Source: Sipunculus nudus (Eukaryota > Annelida > Sipuncula > Golfingiida > Sipunculidae). From it: 64,000 nt of DNA. The position numbers were made by a program, and so were the translations under genes. Positions 26,283 through 40,700 of this stretch are shown here, piece by piece (within the stretch, counting starts at the first letter, position 1; each line of letters starts with the position of its first letter). The DNA lies in NCBI GenBank assembly GCA_026874595.1, contig CM049307.1, forward strand, positions 52,697,370-52,761,369, given 5' to 3'. The notes under the pieces were generated by a model. The model was not told the DNA's origin. It made no database searches and was given only the letters and a program-made list of their open reading frames with translations.

Positions 26283-29240
26283 TAAAATGAAAATGGATTG
26301 ATTGTTACCTCCTCTGTAGACAAATGTAAGCCTGTTGCATCTGCTTAAGCTGCTGTCTATATTCAAATGAGTTCCTGGTTCACAAAAGCCAAATCTCTTT
26401 GGCACAGCTCAGTCCTGAGATACAAGAAACTCTTTCTGGAATACTGAGAATCTATGGTGACATAAAGCTGAGGAGATGGTTAAAAACTAGAGGAAAAAAT
26501 GTCATTTTATGATCACCATATTTAAAGATTACTGTGTAGCTCATGTCCTTTCTTGTCCAAAAGCCTACTTGTTTCTGATTCTTTCTCTGTATTAGTTAAC
26601 AAACCTGGGCAACCATCCAGGATCTGTTACAGAAAATCTTTTAGGATTTTTGTGTAAGTAGAGCCCATATACCTGTTGTTTCAGAATGTTTCAGAGTGGT
26701 TGTTTCCCTGCATCAGTACCCAGACATTTTCAGAGCCTTGTGGGCTGTGGATGTGTATGCTGACTGTCTTAAAGACAGCTTTGAGTCCTTTGTCATGTTT
26801 GTCATAAGGTTCATTCTTATTAGATTGCTTCTGTAAGCCTTTTGGTCTGGGTATTTGAGACACAGTTCAAACTCTGAATATTTTCAGTATACTTCTGATG
26901 AGAGTTTATTTAATAGAAATACTGTAACAGGCAATTTGACATCACATCTGTGGTGGCTTGTGATCCTTTGCATCAATTAGTTGCACATCCTGTTGAAATA
27001 TAATGAATATTTGGCAGTTTGGTTTAAGATGGCACATTGAGCGTAGCCAGGAGCATAATATCATCAGTTTGTATCAATTTCAGGTCAACACAGTTTCCAA
27101 TATGCTTATTGAGTTGTTTCACCCATGAACTTGACATTCATCAAGTTTGAATAATTTTTCAATCTTAAAAAGTCTTTTCTTTTACCTTATGGAAAGATAA
27201 ATACTTGTATACCTTCATCAGGAGGGGGAAGGTATTATGTTTTCCACTTGGTTAGTTGGTTGGTTTGTCTCTTGTGCAACATCCAAGGAACAGTCCATTA
27301 AATGTAAAGGTAATCTTGTCCACCATAATATATTGGTACCTTAATTCAGAGGGTCATGACCATTATGATACAAAGTGGTTCTTTCTCCTAGTTATCAGCC
27401 ACCCAATCATGGGTGGATTAATATAATACCTTGCCACTTAACAGAAATATATAAATAGGGTACCAGCCTTGTATGAAATCTATAGTTGAAGAGGTTTCAC
27501 AATATTTCTTTCTAAACTACACTCAAGAGGGTACATGTTTAATCAGCATCATTTCAGTGTGTGTATTCTTGCTGTTATTAAGTCTGTGTATTTATGGATG
27601 GCCTGGCATATCCGTAAGAGTAACACATGTGCCTCTGTGCTTGTATCGTTTAAACACATGCATAATCGCCAGATCATGTATATGTGGTTTTGTGATAATC
27701 TATGGATACACAGTGACTCCCAGTACTGTAAGTACTTAAAGATACTGCTGGTACTGTATAAAAGCTGTCATTAACAATGTGGTATTAAATCTGTTTTGAG
27801 CGTCATAAAAAAAAAAATAAATCAGGCTTAAATCTCTGCTAAAATTATGTCTGCATGGCTTAAAATTGGCACAAATTTTCTATTTCTTTTTAATAAGTTT
27901 TCCAAATTTATATTTTGTTAACAATATGATAGTTGCAGTAATACTGTAAAAGCCAGGGTGACCTCATTTGAACTACCACAATCAAAAAATTGTACACTTA
28001 TATATATATATATATATGCCTTAAACAAAACAAATTGTTTTACAGAATCTTTGCTTTTTTTAACAGATCAAACTATATTTATTTTTTGGGGTGAATGAGT
28101 ACCAGGTTCCAGTATTAGTGTTGCTATACATTTCTCCTGTACCTAAGCCCCTGCAAAGAAATTATCATTACATGCATTAAAGGGGGCATTCCATATATGC
28201 TTATGCAGTATGGTTCCCATATGCAGCTTGGAATGGAACATTTAATTTTTCTGAGAGTGATTACATTAAATCAGATGCAGTATGGATGTGCATGCAGCTT
28301 ATTTTGATTGCTCACAATAGAGATTGAAAACAAATATGCATGGTAATGGCCAGTGAAATTCCAAACTTTTATGTCAGTGACATGATATTCCTCAGGCAGG
28401 TGACTTCTCTACGCATACTATAGGGATATACATACATATTATTTGAACCACAGGTGTCCATTTCTGGCTGCATATTAATACATACTGCATCCGCATTTGT
28501 ACCTCATAGGCTTATATAGTATGCTTAAACTTTATAATAGAAAGTTTTCATTCATAAAGATATAGTTAAAAATGGAATTAATTTTGTGTTTTTCTTAAGG
28601 CCCATTTCAAGAATTGTCCCATATTTTGGTATCCTTCCTGCAAATTGGCAAATTATCACATTTTCTTCAACTGGTAAATTAAAAAAAAAGAAAGAAAAGA
28701 AAAATACACCTGCTGTGGGCCCAGTATCTATTGAACAATTTATTTTGTATGTGTGGCCTAATGTACATTATGTGAAACGGGAAAGAAAAATTCACTGCAA
28801 GTTGCATAAACTCAAAACTACATGTATGTTAGATATCATGTGATCTTGCAGATTGTATGCTGGGTGCAATGCTTGTAATCATGGAGCTTAAATATGGGGC
28901 TTACCCTTATTTGTTAATTCAAATCAGATATTCATATCATTAGCTCATTTGTATCTTTAACAATGGCAGCCATTGGTAAAAAGAAAGGGTTGTATAATTT
29001 ATTGAGGCCACAAGAGTCACCGTTATTGTCATATGTGAAGTCATTTTATCAGCATTTAATGTATATTATTGTCAAATAGATATTAAAACCAGTGTTCTGT
29101 TTTTATTATTTTAAATGTGAATATGATCAAAATGTTGTTACAACTAACATAGGTGTTTTCATTCCCTCAGTAATCTCATTCCAGAGCATAATTTTCAAGT
29201 TCTCTTGTACAGATTCATCAATGTAATCTCATACTTGAAC
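26283..29240. other. Non-coding stretch
   Basis: AT-rich. Holds a diverged interspersed-repeat fragment at about 27210-27330 related to that at 15.64 kb, and a short (TA)n at about 27999-28017. No gene recognised. Confidence 0.4.
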
Positions 29241-29289
29241 AGTCAGGAGACTCCATGCTGTTCTTAATGATAACAAACTCTTGTGAGTG

Positions 29290-30560
29290 TGGATTACTTA
29301 CATATGAGACTCCAGTGTGCATAAGTTACCAGACTGGGAGACTCCTGTGTTTAATTCTCCTAAATATGAGACTCCAGTGTGTTAAGTTTGCTTGCAAATG
29401 TGACTCCACTACCAGCTGTGAGTCAGCTTCAAATTCCCTCAGATGATCAGTTTGATAGACCATACTTTTCCATGTTTAGGTTCTAGTTCAGTGGGACTTA
29501 GATGTTTTTTATCCTGTGTGTGTTAACTATTTGAGACTCCACAGTTTCATGGTACCTGTGTGTGTTTACATTGTGAGGTTCAGGTCTGTCTGTTACCCTC
29601 TGTGTTTCAACGCTGAAACTTGGCATTATGTTACCCTGTGTATAAAGCACCCTGTCAGACCCCACACTGTTAAACTGTGTGTTAGCACCTTGTCAGACTT
29701 TTCACTGCTACCCTATGTGTGTTAGCACCCTGTGAGACTCCACACTGTTACACTGAGAATGTTAGCATGTTGTGAGACAGAGTGATTGATCTTTTGTGTG
29801 TTTTAACACTATAAGACTCCACACTGTTACCCTATTTTTGTTAGCACTCTGTGAGATGCCACACTGTTGCCCCATATATGTTAGCACAGTGTGAGACTCC
29901 ACACCACTATCCTGTATATGTTAGCACCATGTTAGACTCCACTCTGTTACCCTGTATATGTTAGCACCATGGGGGACTCCACACTGGTACCCTGCATATG
30001 TTAGAACCATGTTAGTCTCCATGCTGTTACCCTGTATAAGTAGGCACAGTGTGAGACTCCACACAACAGTGAACAGTGTTACCTTGTGTTACCCTGTATA
30101 TTTTGGCACAGTGTGAGACTCCACACAACAGTGAACAGTGTTACCTTGTGTTACCCTGTATATTTTGGCACAGTGTGAGACTCCACACAACAGTGAACAG
30201 TGTTACCTTGTGTTATCCTGTATTTTATTGGCACAGTTTGAGACTCCACACAACAGTGAACAGTGTTACCTTGTGTTACCCTGTATATTTTGGAACAGTG
30301 TGAGACTCCACACAACAGTGTTACCTTGTGTTACCCTGTATATGTTGGCACAGTGTGAGACTCCACACTGCTACACTTTGCACGTTAGCTTCATGTGAGA
30401 CTCCACAGTTATCCTGTATATGTTGGCACAATGTGAGACTCCATACTGTTAGTAAGTAATACCCTGTTACCCTGTATATTTTGGCATCCTGTGACACTAC
30501 TTACTGTTACCCTGTACATGTTGGCATCATGTGAGACTCCACTCTGTTATACTTTGTATG
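29290..30560 (+). repeat. Minisatellite with 'gagactccac' core
   Basis: More than twenty copies of a degenerate unit of about 40 bp carry the core 'tgtgagactccacactgttaccctgtatatgttagcac'-like order. Within it, at about 30060-30330, a longer 61-62-bp unit containing 'aacagtgaacagtgttacc' is repeated four to five times nearly identically, so that part is recently amplified. Periodic reading frames here are by-products of the repeat. Confidence 0.8.
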
Positions 30561-33500
30561 TGTGTATGTTAGCACCCCCAAAACTCCCCGTGGTTCAGAT
30601 GCCATTATGTTTTCCACCAAAATGATCTGAATAAGGTTCCCTTGTATTGTACACCATTCTGTTAGGTTATGTTGTGTTGTGGACTTCAAGAACTTAAGGA
30701 TACCATTCTCTTAGACACCAGATGGTCTCAGCTGAAGCCGTGCTGTGTTTAAATGAGACTCCTCTGTTTAGTCCACTGTGTTTTGGTCACCCTGTCAGGG
30801 AATATAATACTTTGAAATTTGCACCTTTCCAATGGAAAGGCATTAATACAGGTTTGCCTCTTTCCATTAAAGATACATCCTACCATCATATCAAACTTTC
30901 AGTCACTCTTTGCGCACTGTAAACCTGATTCTGCAATATTACATTCCATCCCACATGCACACTTGCATGCAAAAAGAACTGAATCTTTTCAATAGTAACA
31001 CGTTTGTGCAGTGAAAAAACAGGAAAATATAGGAGATGAGGGCCTAAATGCCAGAAAGTTTAAGAAATTATAGACAGTATTCATTGTGAAATATATGCAT
31101 TCGGTGGAACACCACCTGTAAAAATTACATTATCGTGTCATGTTTGTTACTACTTATCATCTACTAATGTGGAAAAAGTGTAGCGGTTCACCTTTCGAAC
31201 GGATTGGTTCAAAATGAAAAACCTTTCTGTGCACATATTTGCCTGTCTGAGACAGGCGGAAAGGTGTTATTACAGCCCCTGCTTATGGTTTGTATACCAA
31301 TGTGCAAGGCTCTGTTGAGACCCCCTGTGTATGTGTATTTGTTTATCACCACAGCTTTGATATCCATTTGGTGAGATGCCCTCTTGTCCTCTGCAGTATT
31401 CATATTGAAACAGGTGGTCATATCATTGTTTAGACATGAATACTGAACACTTTTTACTTGTGTTGTCATTCCCAAATGCTTTCTGTCATGTATTATTATT
31501 TTACAGTTGGGGAAAGCTGTATTAACAGTGGAATTCTAGTCATTCAATTATCATATTTGAGCAAATTAACTAACTTAAATAAAATAGCTATTTCACAAAT
31601 TTATCTGTAGCATTAGATTATAACAATTTAACAAACATTTGTAAATTATAACACTATTTTTAATGTCTAGGAATTATGTTTATGTATTTGTTTGTAAACA
31701 TCAAGGGGTTGACATTAACACAAGAAACTACTTGTCCAGTCATGCAGGCAAGTAACATCTAGCTAGCTTTTACTTGCCTAAATGATTTTTCTTAGAAACT
31801 TTTAAAAAAATTACTGTTTTCAAAATACTAAAGGATTTGTCAATTGCAGCAAGTGCCAACTATGGAGGTTGGTATGTGTGCTCCTCCACACTGCCACAGT
31901 CAGTTTACCCAGAGGGTTTGTAGAATAGGGTGGTTCAGGTTTTGGTCTTTGCAGATAAATTAAAACTTATGATGTACAACCAAAGATGCTCTTGACATGT
32001 GTCAGCATAACAGTATATATGTCCTTATCCTTCTTGCTTAAAGTCAGCTATTCGTCAGCCTTATTTGTAGAATTACTGTGATTTCTGGCTCACTTTGGGT
32101 CCATATGAATGAACTTTAGTAATCCCTGCAAAGGAAATGTTTTAAAACACCAGATGTATGAGCTTGTTTATATATAAATTGTTAGTAAACACATAACATG
32201 TTACATTGTTGACAAACAGAAAAATCACTGGACTGAGGTGGTTAATTGTGCATGTGCAGAAGTTGAAATATCACTAGCCATTATGCGTGGGAGCATGTGA
32301 AGTAAATTTATATGGGTTAGTCTGATTATCGCCAATTTTCCTTGTTGGATGCGTTTAGATTTTGATTGGTGGCCATTTTAGCAGGCCCCTCAAGTGTTAT
32401 AATCATGAAGATGAAAACAAAACAGACAGCCAGTGCATAGTTGGATAGATGTTTTTTTTTAGTTTTTAAAAAGGTTGAAGATATTATTATAAATAATAAA
32501 AAATGTCTGATATCAGACTTGGCCCGTTGAACACTAGGCATGAGGAAGAAAGGTACATTTTACTGTCATGTGAACCACTAGATATTGGGGTATATTCTAT
32601 ACACCAGCAATCCTAAGTAACAAATATTGTAATCCTTCAAACATATCTGACATCACTACATACCAGCTCAAGATTATTAACACATGATAATCAAATAACA
32701 GGGCCATGCTGACATAATCCCTGGCTTTCATATATGTTGCACCATATAGTTATTAATAAAATCAGGTTACTTATAGGCAGTGTGCATTAACAATCAAATA
32801 GCTGCAGTAGATCATAGTCACACTTAGCAAGTATAGCTAAGTTAGTGACTGTTCTGTGTGATGGTCATTTGAGCAACTTTTCTGCTGTAAGGATTCATGT
32901 ATTTTTAGGCCATAACAAGAAAAACAGTTGTCCTACTCTTATAGTCACTGCTCATATTTATCATTTAACATTTTATGGAATGCGTGAATGATCTCCATTA
33001 TGAATGCTGTTAATTGCTACTCTACCCTTCAAAGAAATCATCCTTATGTGTATCAAAAATGCAAGATTTCCATTCATAAAGCTGTCTTTGAAAATAGTTT
33101 GAATTTTCATTCGTGATTCCAAGAATTGACTCTCACATTTTTGTGCCTGACCTTCAAGTTAGAAAAATTTCTTCAATTTGGATTGACTGATCATTAAATT
33201 TTTGTTTCACCTGCTAGCTCCACATTTTTGGTTAAAAAATCTGTAGGACAGTTTAATTTATAGGCTTTGGCCTATACTGTGCCTGACTGCAGTATATTTG
33301 AGTTGCTGTGGCATTATGGCTGAAAGCTGATTGCTTTCTTTAACATTTACTTAAAGTGACTGTAATTTCTAAAACCCATTTCATTAAATGGGATGTCTTG
33401 AATATTTCTTAAACAAAGGCTAGAGTAACTGAGTCATTCTTTCAGCTGTGCACCTGTAAACATTACAAGCAGACTTTCTTAGCAGTTTTTTTTTTTTTAC

Positions 33501-36500
33501 ACTCAAGACAATCATTCTATTCTGATCACACTTTCCTCTGAACCAATGACCCAACAGGTCACCACTATTTAGTTACAGCTATAATATCTGGCCTTCAGGC
33601 AAATACAGGTCAGCTTTAAATACCTGAATTTTGCTTTTATATCTGTCTGCTCTTTGACAATCTGTTGTTTAGCTAAGAACTTCATTTTGTGGTTCTTTGG
33701 TTTCCATGTATGTGACATGGTAGTAATATTTTATACTCTGTTTTTCACATTTCTGTCACAATACTGCGGTCCTATACTCATCGGGCCCTGCATGCTAATG
33801 GTCTCTGAAAGTATAATGAAAACATATGAAAGTGATGGTCTCTGGAGGCTGCATATATAGGGTCCATAGCCAATGGAAAAAAATACTTTTAGATAAATAC
33901 CATTGTTCTTCTTTCATAATAGACTGAACCTTAGTCCTATATCCTGGCTATGAATACAATATGAGCATAAATTCTAAACCTTGCACATATTCTCGAGTTG
34001 ATATTAACCTCTCCCTATTCAGGAGTGGCGTCTCATGGAGCATTTTTTTTTTACCCCATTACTCTAAAAAATTGAGTTTTGTTGATACAAAATTGGGCTG
34101 CAGTTGTCTGACCCTCTTGAAATTTGTATGTAATTTCAAGATACTTGTGTTGGAATGATTTTTATTATTCTGTGTATTCATATTTCTGCCTATGCTTTCC
34201 CATGTAAAATGGAAAAGTGCAGATATCATGATCATTAAAATTCTGGTTGAATCCAAAGTTAATACAGAAAGGTTTTATCTTGCAAAAGGGCTTATTAATA
34301 GTACTAGATTTTCTTCACCAGAAAAATTAGTACTTTATAGCCTTTGTTTTACATGGTATATATGAAGCTATATCTTTTATCACCAATCACAACAAACCAA
34401 AGCATTCACTGCAGGGCAACTTTTTTCTTTGTGAATATGAGAATCGGTATTTTTTTTTTGTTCTTATAGAAAACATTTAACATCAGTGTGTCACATTTTC
34501 GCTGACCAGAATTGTAGCCATTGTACCACTGAGCGAAAATAAAAAAAGACAGAAAAAATTTAGCTGGGGCTATTATATCAACATTAATATAGAATAAAGA
34601 TTGCAAAGTGAAGCTTTGCTTGTCTCTGTATCACTATGCATAGACTATGGTAAAATCCCAAGATTTCCCAGTCACACAGTTGATTGTATCTGCCTCAGTG
34701 CACAGACAAGGGATTGAGATGAATGTCAGAAAGATGGGGACCATATCATACTTTTTTTTGCTACCATATTCAGAAGTTCCTTCAGACAATGCCTGGGCTC
34801 CCAGGCCTATGTGTTTCTGGATAGGGAACATGTTGTTCCATTATGATTATTAAATGTTTCCAATGTGTTGCTTTGTGTGTGTGTAAGTGGTAGTTAATCC
34901 CAAGGATTAAAGGGTTATAACTGCAGTAAATTTAGGGAAATATTGAACCTCGCTATTGAGGTATTGCTTTTTGTATCAGATGCTCTGGCTGCTTGTGACA
35001 GGTTTATGGTCAAATTGTAATGTATCATCTACCAGGTCACTGTGGCTTATGTAACCTGTATAAAGTTGTGTTACTTTATATGTTATTGTGAACTTGATAA
35101 TGTCAAATTGCCTCAACTGGTGTATCCAGGCTCCTGTCATTTTATTAATTGCTTCATGGTATTTGCACTAAATTTTAAACAGCAACTGATACTTAAGTGA
35201 TATTTGCTGCATAAGCCTCTAACTAGCAGTTCAGAATGGCTACAAATCCTTAATGTATTTTAATTTATAATATTTAAAACAAAACATTAAATAATATGAT
35301 TGTAGCAGATTGCATTTTCTGGTTATGACAAACTCATAGACTTAAATATGGGCCATGGGAATTTTTGCAGATTTATTCATTAATCAACAGTAAAATAAAA
35401 TTATAATACTTAAAAAGAAAAAAAGGTATGTTTTATAATTATGTGTGACTTAACAGGTTTAAGTCAGGTTTATATCTTGGTATGTTATATTGACCTTGAC
35501 CTTATACCCTTGGTGACCTTTCTTCCTTCCCACCATTCAGTCAGGCCTGTTAATGAGATATTTTTATATATGCCATGCTGCCAGTGCATGTTTTATATAT
35601 TGTACAGATATTTTACTGTTGAAGATAATTTTCTCAATGCAGCTCTGTTTTATTATCACTGGAAGTTATTCTGCTGATTATAAAGTTGAACTTAAGTTAA
35701 TGGGACTTGTTTAAGAAATGTTTATGCTTTCTGGTAAATATGCATAACTGCCACAACATAAATAGGCACTCAGATTTATTTTGTGCGATGTTTAATTTCA
35801 TTGAATATTTTACTTTATTGTGATCATTTTCTATGTGCTGTGTAATAAAAAAATTGACATGGTGTGAGTTACAATGGAGTTAATAAACTGGAAAGACAGT
35901 CTACTTTATTGTGTTTGAGTGATTATGTTACTTCTCTCAGTGCTTTTAATCTTTATTATCTTGTCCATACATGAGCTTTGGCTGAAGTCAGCCATCACTC
36001 CCAAACCACCATGCATTATAATATGTACCTGTAACATGCAGCATTTTAAATGGCTGCTTTAGTATCAGAGGAAATGTTCAAATCTGTTATTTTTTCCAGT
36101 TTTTCCAATCAAGTATTGATGAAGTATTGATTTGCATGACTTAAAAGCTTCAACATACAGTAAAATAACATGCTGGAAATATACCTCTAGCTGGCAATGC
36201 CTGAATGTCATAATTTAGAAGCCAACAGAATTAAGCTTGCTAAATTAATGACTGTTTGCCACAGTAAAATACCTGACAAACTAAGAACGTAGTTTTTACG
36301 AAATATATAATGGAAGGTGTATTAGAATTAAAAAAAAAAAATATGCTATGTGTCTGTTATACCAATTGATTAACAGGACCTCATTATGGGCTTTCTGCCC
36401 CAAGCTGTCTGTATCTTTATCCTGAATAATCTAATTAATCATATATTTATTTTCAAATATAGTAAGCCTATGACCGCTGTTAAGAAGTAGAGATAGCAAG

Positions 36501-37737
36501 AAAGATTTATTAGAAAGCTTGGGAGTGTGAGCAAGACTTCCCAAAATAAACTTTACAACAAACTGGCTGTTCTATTTTGGCAGAGTTATGAGTTTTCTCA
36601 AAATATTCAAATAGTCCCTTTTCCTGCAGATTAATTGCAATTTCAACAAAGATGGGTGTGTGTGAGGGAGGGTGTGTGTGTATTATATATATATATATAT
36701 ATGGGGTGTATGTGTGTTATCATGACAGATTAATTTCTTTATAAATGGTAATAATGATTTAATATATCCTGATATACCTTTCAATATAACACAGAGCAAA
36801 GACATTCTGTGAATTCTAAAACACAAAGCCCAACTCAAAAGAAGATAACTGCCAGAAACCTGAAAGTAAGGAAAATAAAACCACCAATGTGAATCCCTGA
36901 TAGCAGGTGCCACCTACTGTGTGATCTTGGTACTAATAAATGGACCAAACAGTAATTTTAGAGAAGTGCAAAAAATCAGGACTGGACACATAAAACATTT
37001 CCCCTGTGGTTTTAATCGATACTTCGGTTTTCAGTTTCGTCCAGATTTTACTTATTAAATCGATTTTACTTTACGGAATGATCAATGTATTAAACAGGTC
37101 TACTGTTCTAAGCAGAGACGAGTCTACAAAGACTGGTCTCTCATACCCATTAAAAAGCAGGTTGTTGTCACTGTGCTGGGCAACAGGACGCCAACTCCTG
37201 TCAAACTTGAAACAGTTTTCCCACTTCGTCTTTCATGGCAACCTGGACAAAATCTCATCAGATACCTATCCGCTTAAAGGTTTATGATCAGACATCACCT
37301 GAAAGTTCAGGAATAGACAAGAGTGTATGAGATTTGACTGAAAACCTAGGACTCGGTTGGAACAGGATCAGACACCAGTGCACAGTGCCAGTGGTGCAGG
37401 GAACAGTCTCAAAAGGCAAACATTTGTTGTATTATTTTAATTGATATATTATATTAAAAGAAATATGATATATTATTTGGGTCGTGTACACACAGTTCAA
37501 TTGACCAGTGAATTATACACCAAACTGTATTGGTTTTGACACTTTTTTGACACTTCAATGCTGTTAAATCATTATAAGATGCACTTCCCACGGTTAACAA
37601 AGTTTAGGTAATAACATTATTAACAGTCAAAAGATTGTTGAGGCTTACTTGTGGTTGGTGACATTGTTACTGTAAACTCAAACTGCAGATAGGAAAAAAG
37701 TCACTAACAGTAACAGCCGCTAAGTGTCATCAGTGGA
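30561..37737. other. Long non-coding stretch upstream of the EF-hand/Death gene
   Basis: Seven kilobases of AT-rich sequence without a recognisable gene. Reading frames up to 93 codons (37006-37287 +) have no recognisable domain. A (TA)n tract lies at about 36684-36702. The promoter of the downstream gene is expected near 37.4-37.7 kb, but no defensible core-promoter motif was found. Confidence 0.4.
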
Positions 37738-40700
37738 ATGGGAGCATATGCCAGCGGCTTCCAGCCGGAGCAGGGACAGTCAGTCGCTGCAAAAAGCACT
37801 CCCAGTCAGCCGGACTGGATAACAGCACATGCTACAGCAACAGGCTGTGAGTATGACTGTTTTTAAGCTATTGTTTTGTTGATTATAGAATTTTTTTGAC
37901 AGAGAATATTATTGTACTGACAGGTAAACCCTTCATTGATTATACCTACAAAGTTTTATGCATTAATAAGGGGGGAAATCAGCTGTTGTAACATATTTGT
38001 TCACAGCTGGTATATCTTCCTTTTTCAGTAATTTTCCTCTTTTCTTCTATTTATTTTTAAAGAGTAATCTGTATAATCCATGGTTAAAGGCAGTAATCTG
38101 TATTTAACTATAATAGACCTGATTTGAACAAGTGAACTTGGTGTGTATGCAAGTCTGTGTATACCACTTATTTTGTTACAGTCTCTGTGTATATCTATTA
38201 CATAAAGCATCATAAACACTGTAAAAATATTTACTTATATAGATTATTATATTTTTATTATATATACAGATTGAAAATATCTTCAGGTTCCAAAAATTAG
38301 TTCCATTTCAACCATATCTGATTGAAACCATTGGAATGCTTTTAATTAAAGCACAAGATCTGCAATGATGTATTGACTGTTAGTTTATGTGTAATAATTG
38401 TGTACATGTATTTGTGTGTAAATATCATTTGGCTTGTTCAGCTTTAATTATGAATATAAATATTTGCAGTGGCCATTGTGGAAGTTGAACGCCTGTGGAT
38501 ACGCTTCAAGCAGCTTGGATGTAACAGGGATGGGGTCCTTACACAAGAAGCCTTAACAAAACCAGCAGTTAACAGTGATGTCTTCATGAAAAATGTAAGC
38601 TTAAACCAGCAGTTAACAGTGATGTCTTCATACAGTGCTGTCTTCATGAAAAAATGTAAGCTTAAACCAGCAGTTAACAGTGATGTCTTCATGAAAGATG
38701 TATGGTTAAACCAGCAATTAACAGTGATGTCTTCATGAAAGATGTAAGGTTAAACCAGCAATTAACAGTGATGTCTTCATGAAAAATGTAAGCTTTTTTA
38801 ACCAGTACACAACAGTGATGTCTTCATTAAAAAAATGTAAGCTTAAACCAGCAGTTAACAGTGATGTCTTCATGAAAGATGTAAGGTTAAACCAGCAATT
38901 AACAGTGATGTCTTCATGAAAAATATAAGCTTTAACCAACAGTTAACTGTGATGTCTTCATGAAAAATGTAAGCTTTATTAACCAGTAGACAACAGTGAT
39001 GTCTTCATGAAAAATGTAAGCTTAACCAGCAGTTAACAGTGATGTCTTCATGTAAATATGTAAGCTTAAACCAGCAGTGAACAGTGATGTCTTCATGAAA
39101 AATTTAAGCTTAAACCAGTAGACAACAGTGATGTCTTCATGAAAAACGTAAGCTTATAAATAATTAGGAAAAATTTCTTTTGGATGGAATTTAGAACTTA
39201 AACTGTGAGATCGATACAACTCCCCTGGAATTGTTATAACAATTTAACCTAAATATATCATTCTGAGGAATTCAGGCTTCTGCCATGTGAGTAGTCCTTC
39301 ATGTGGAATACGCCACAAGCCATGTTTCCATTCACTTATTGACCTCCCTACTCCCAAGTTCATTTTGTGCATAAATTCTTAAACAAGTATTTGCTTTCAC
39401 TTTTTTGCTCCATTTTTCCCATGTACAATCATGCATAGCAGTATGTCACTGCAAAATATTCCTGGAAGTCCTGGAATCCAGACCCACTCCAAAATCTATT
39501 GAATTCATCAATGGCGAGTTCCTAAAATGCCCTAAATATTTCATGAGATTCCATTCATAATCGCGTGAATTATGTTTTTAACAAATACACTCGAAATGGG
39601 ATAAAGTCATAATCTCATGGCAGAGGCAATTATGGATATTATTTTTAATTATGTTATATATTATCATATATGCTTCATATGAAAGAGGACAATTATTTAT
39701 ATGTATCTAAATTTTAAGTACATTATCTTATATACTTTTTTTCAGCAATTAAAAAAGTAAAACTTTGCTATTGGGTATCAAGATGTTATTTCAGTGGTTT
39801 GCATGTACATATATTATTTGATATTTGATTTTTAAAATCAGATTCACCATTATACAATAATATTATTACAATTAACAAGTTATAAGGTACATATATATAT
39901 AGCATATTTATTTATTTATTTATTGCAATGTATATACCATCAACCTAGTCTTAACAACAGAAATGCTTTCATAAAAATTAAAAAAATACCTGCAGCTGAA
40001 AGTTGTTGATTCGGAATATTTCAACATTTCATATACATTTACAATACATAATCCTTGCATGGATATATCATGCTAGTATCTTCCTGGCTTGTCTTTCAGA
40101 TTTTGGTCACCATGCGCTCACCAGATGGCAGCATTGCCTTTGAAACCTTCTTGAATGCCTTAAAATGGACTGAGGCAGCACATCTTGAATCTAAAATAAG
40201 AGGTTTGTTACAAGTAACATGTTTTCATGTAAATATGTGCATACACATCTGCTTGGTGCATATTGATGTGAATCATATTAATGCTTGATGGCCTAAATTT
40301 TTTGCAACATAAAAAGTTCAATGATTGAAACTTTTTTTTTTTGGGGGGGGCATAATACATTAGATGTGATCAGTCAATCAACTGAGTAAATTATGTATAC
40401 ACATTTTATACATTTGGAACTGGCATCAAAAATATTTACTGGTAAAGAACAGCTGTATTTTTCTCTATGTTATATATTTGTAGGTACTTTTCTCTATGTT
40501 AGTTTTTGTTTGTTTTTTTTCTGTGTTAAACATATGTTGGTATTTTCCCCTATGTTATAAATTTGTTGGTATTTTATCTCTATGATATATATATGTTGGT
40601 ATTTTTCTCTATTTTTTATATTTGTTTGTATTTTTCTGTGTGTTATACATATGTTTGTATTTTACTCTATGTTACATATTTGTTGGTATTTTTCTGTATG

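Noticed and set aside
37006..37287. 93-codon + frame upstream of the EF-hand/Death gene
   Set aside because: No recognisable domain and no evidence of splicing to exon 1 beyond a chance GT; slightly higher GC only.
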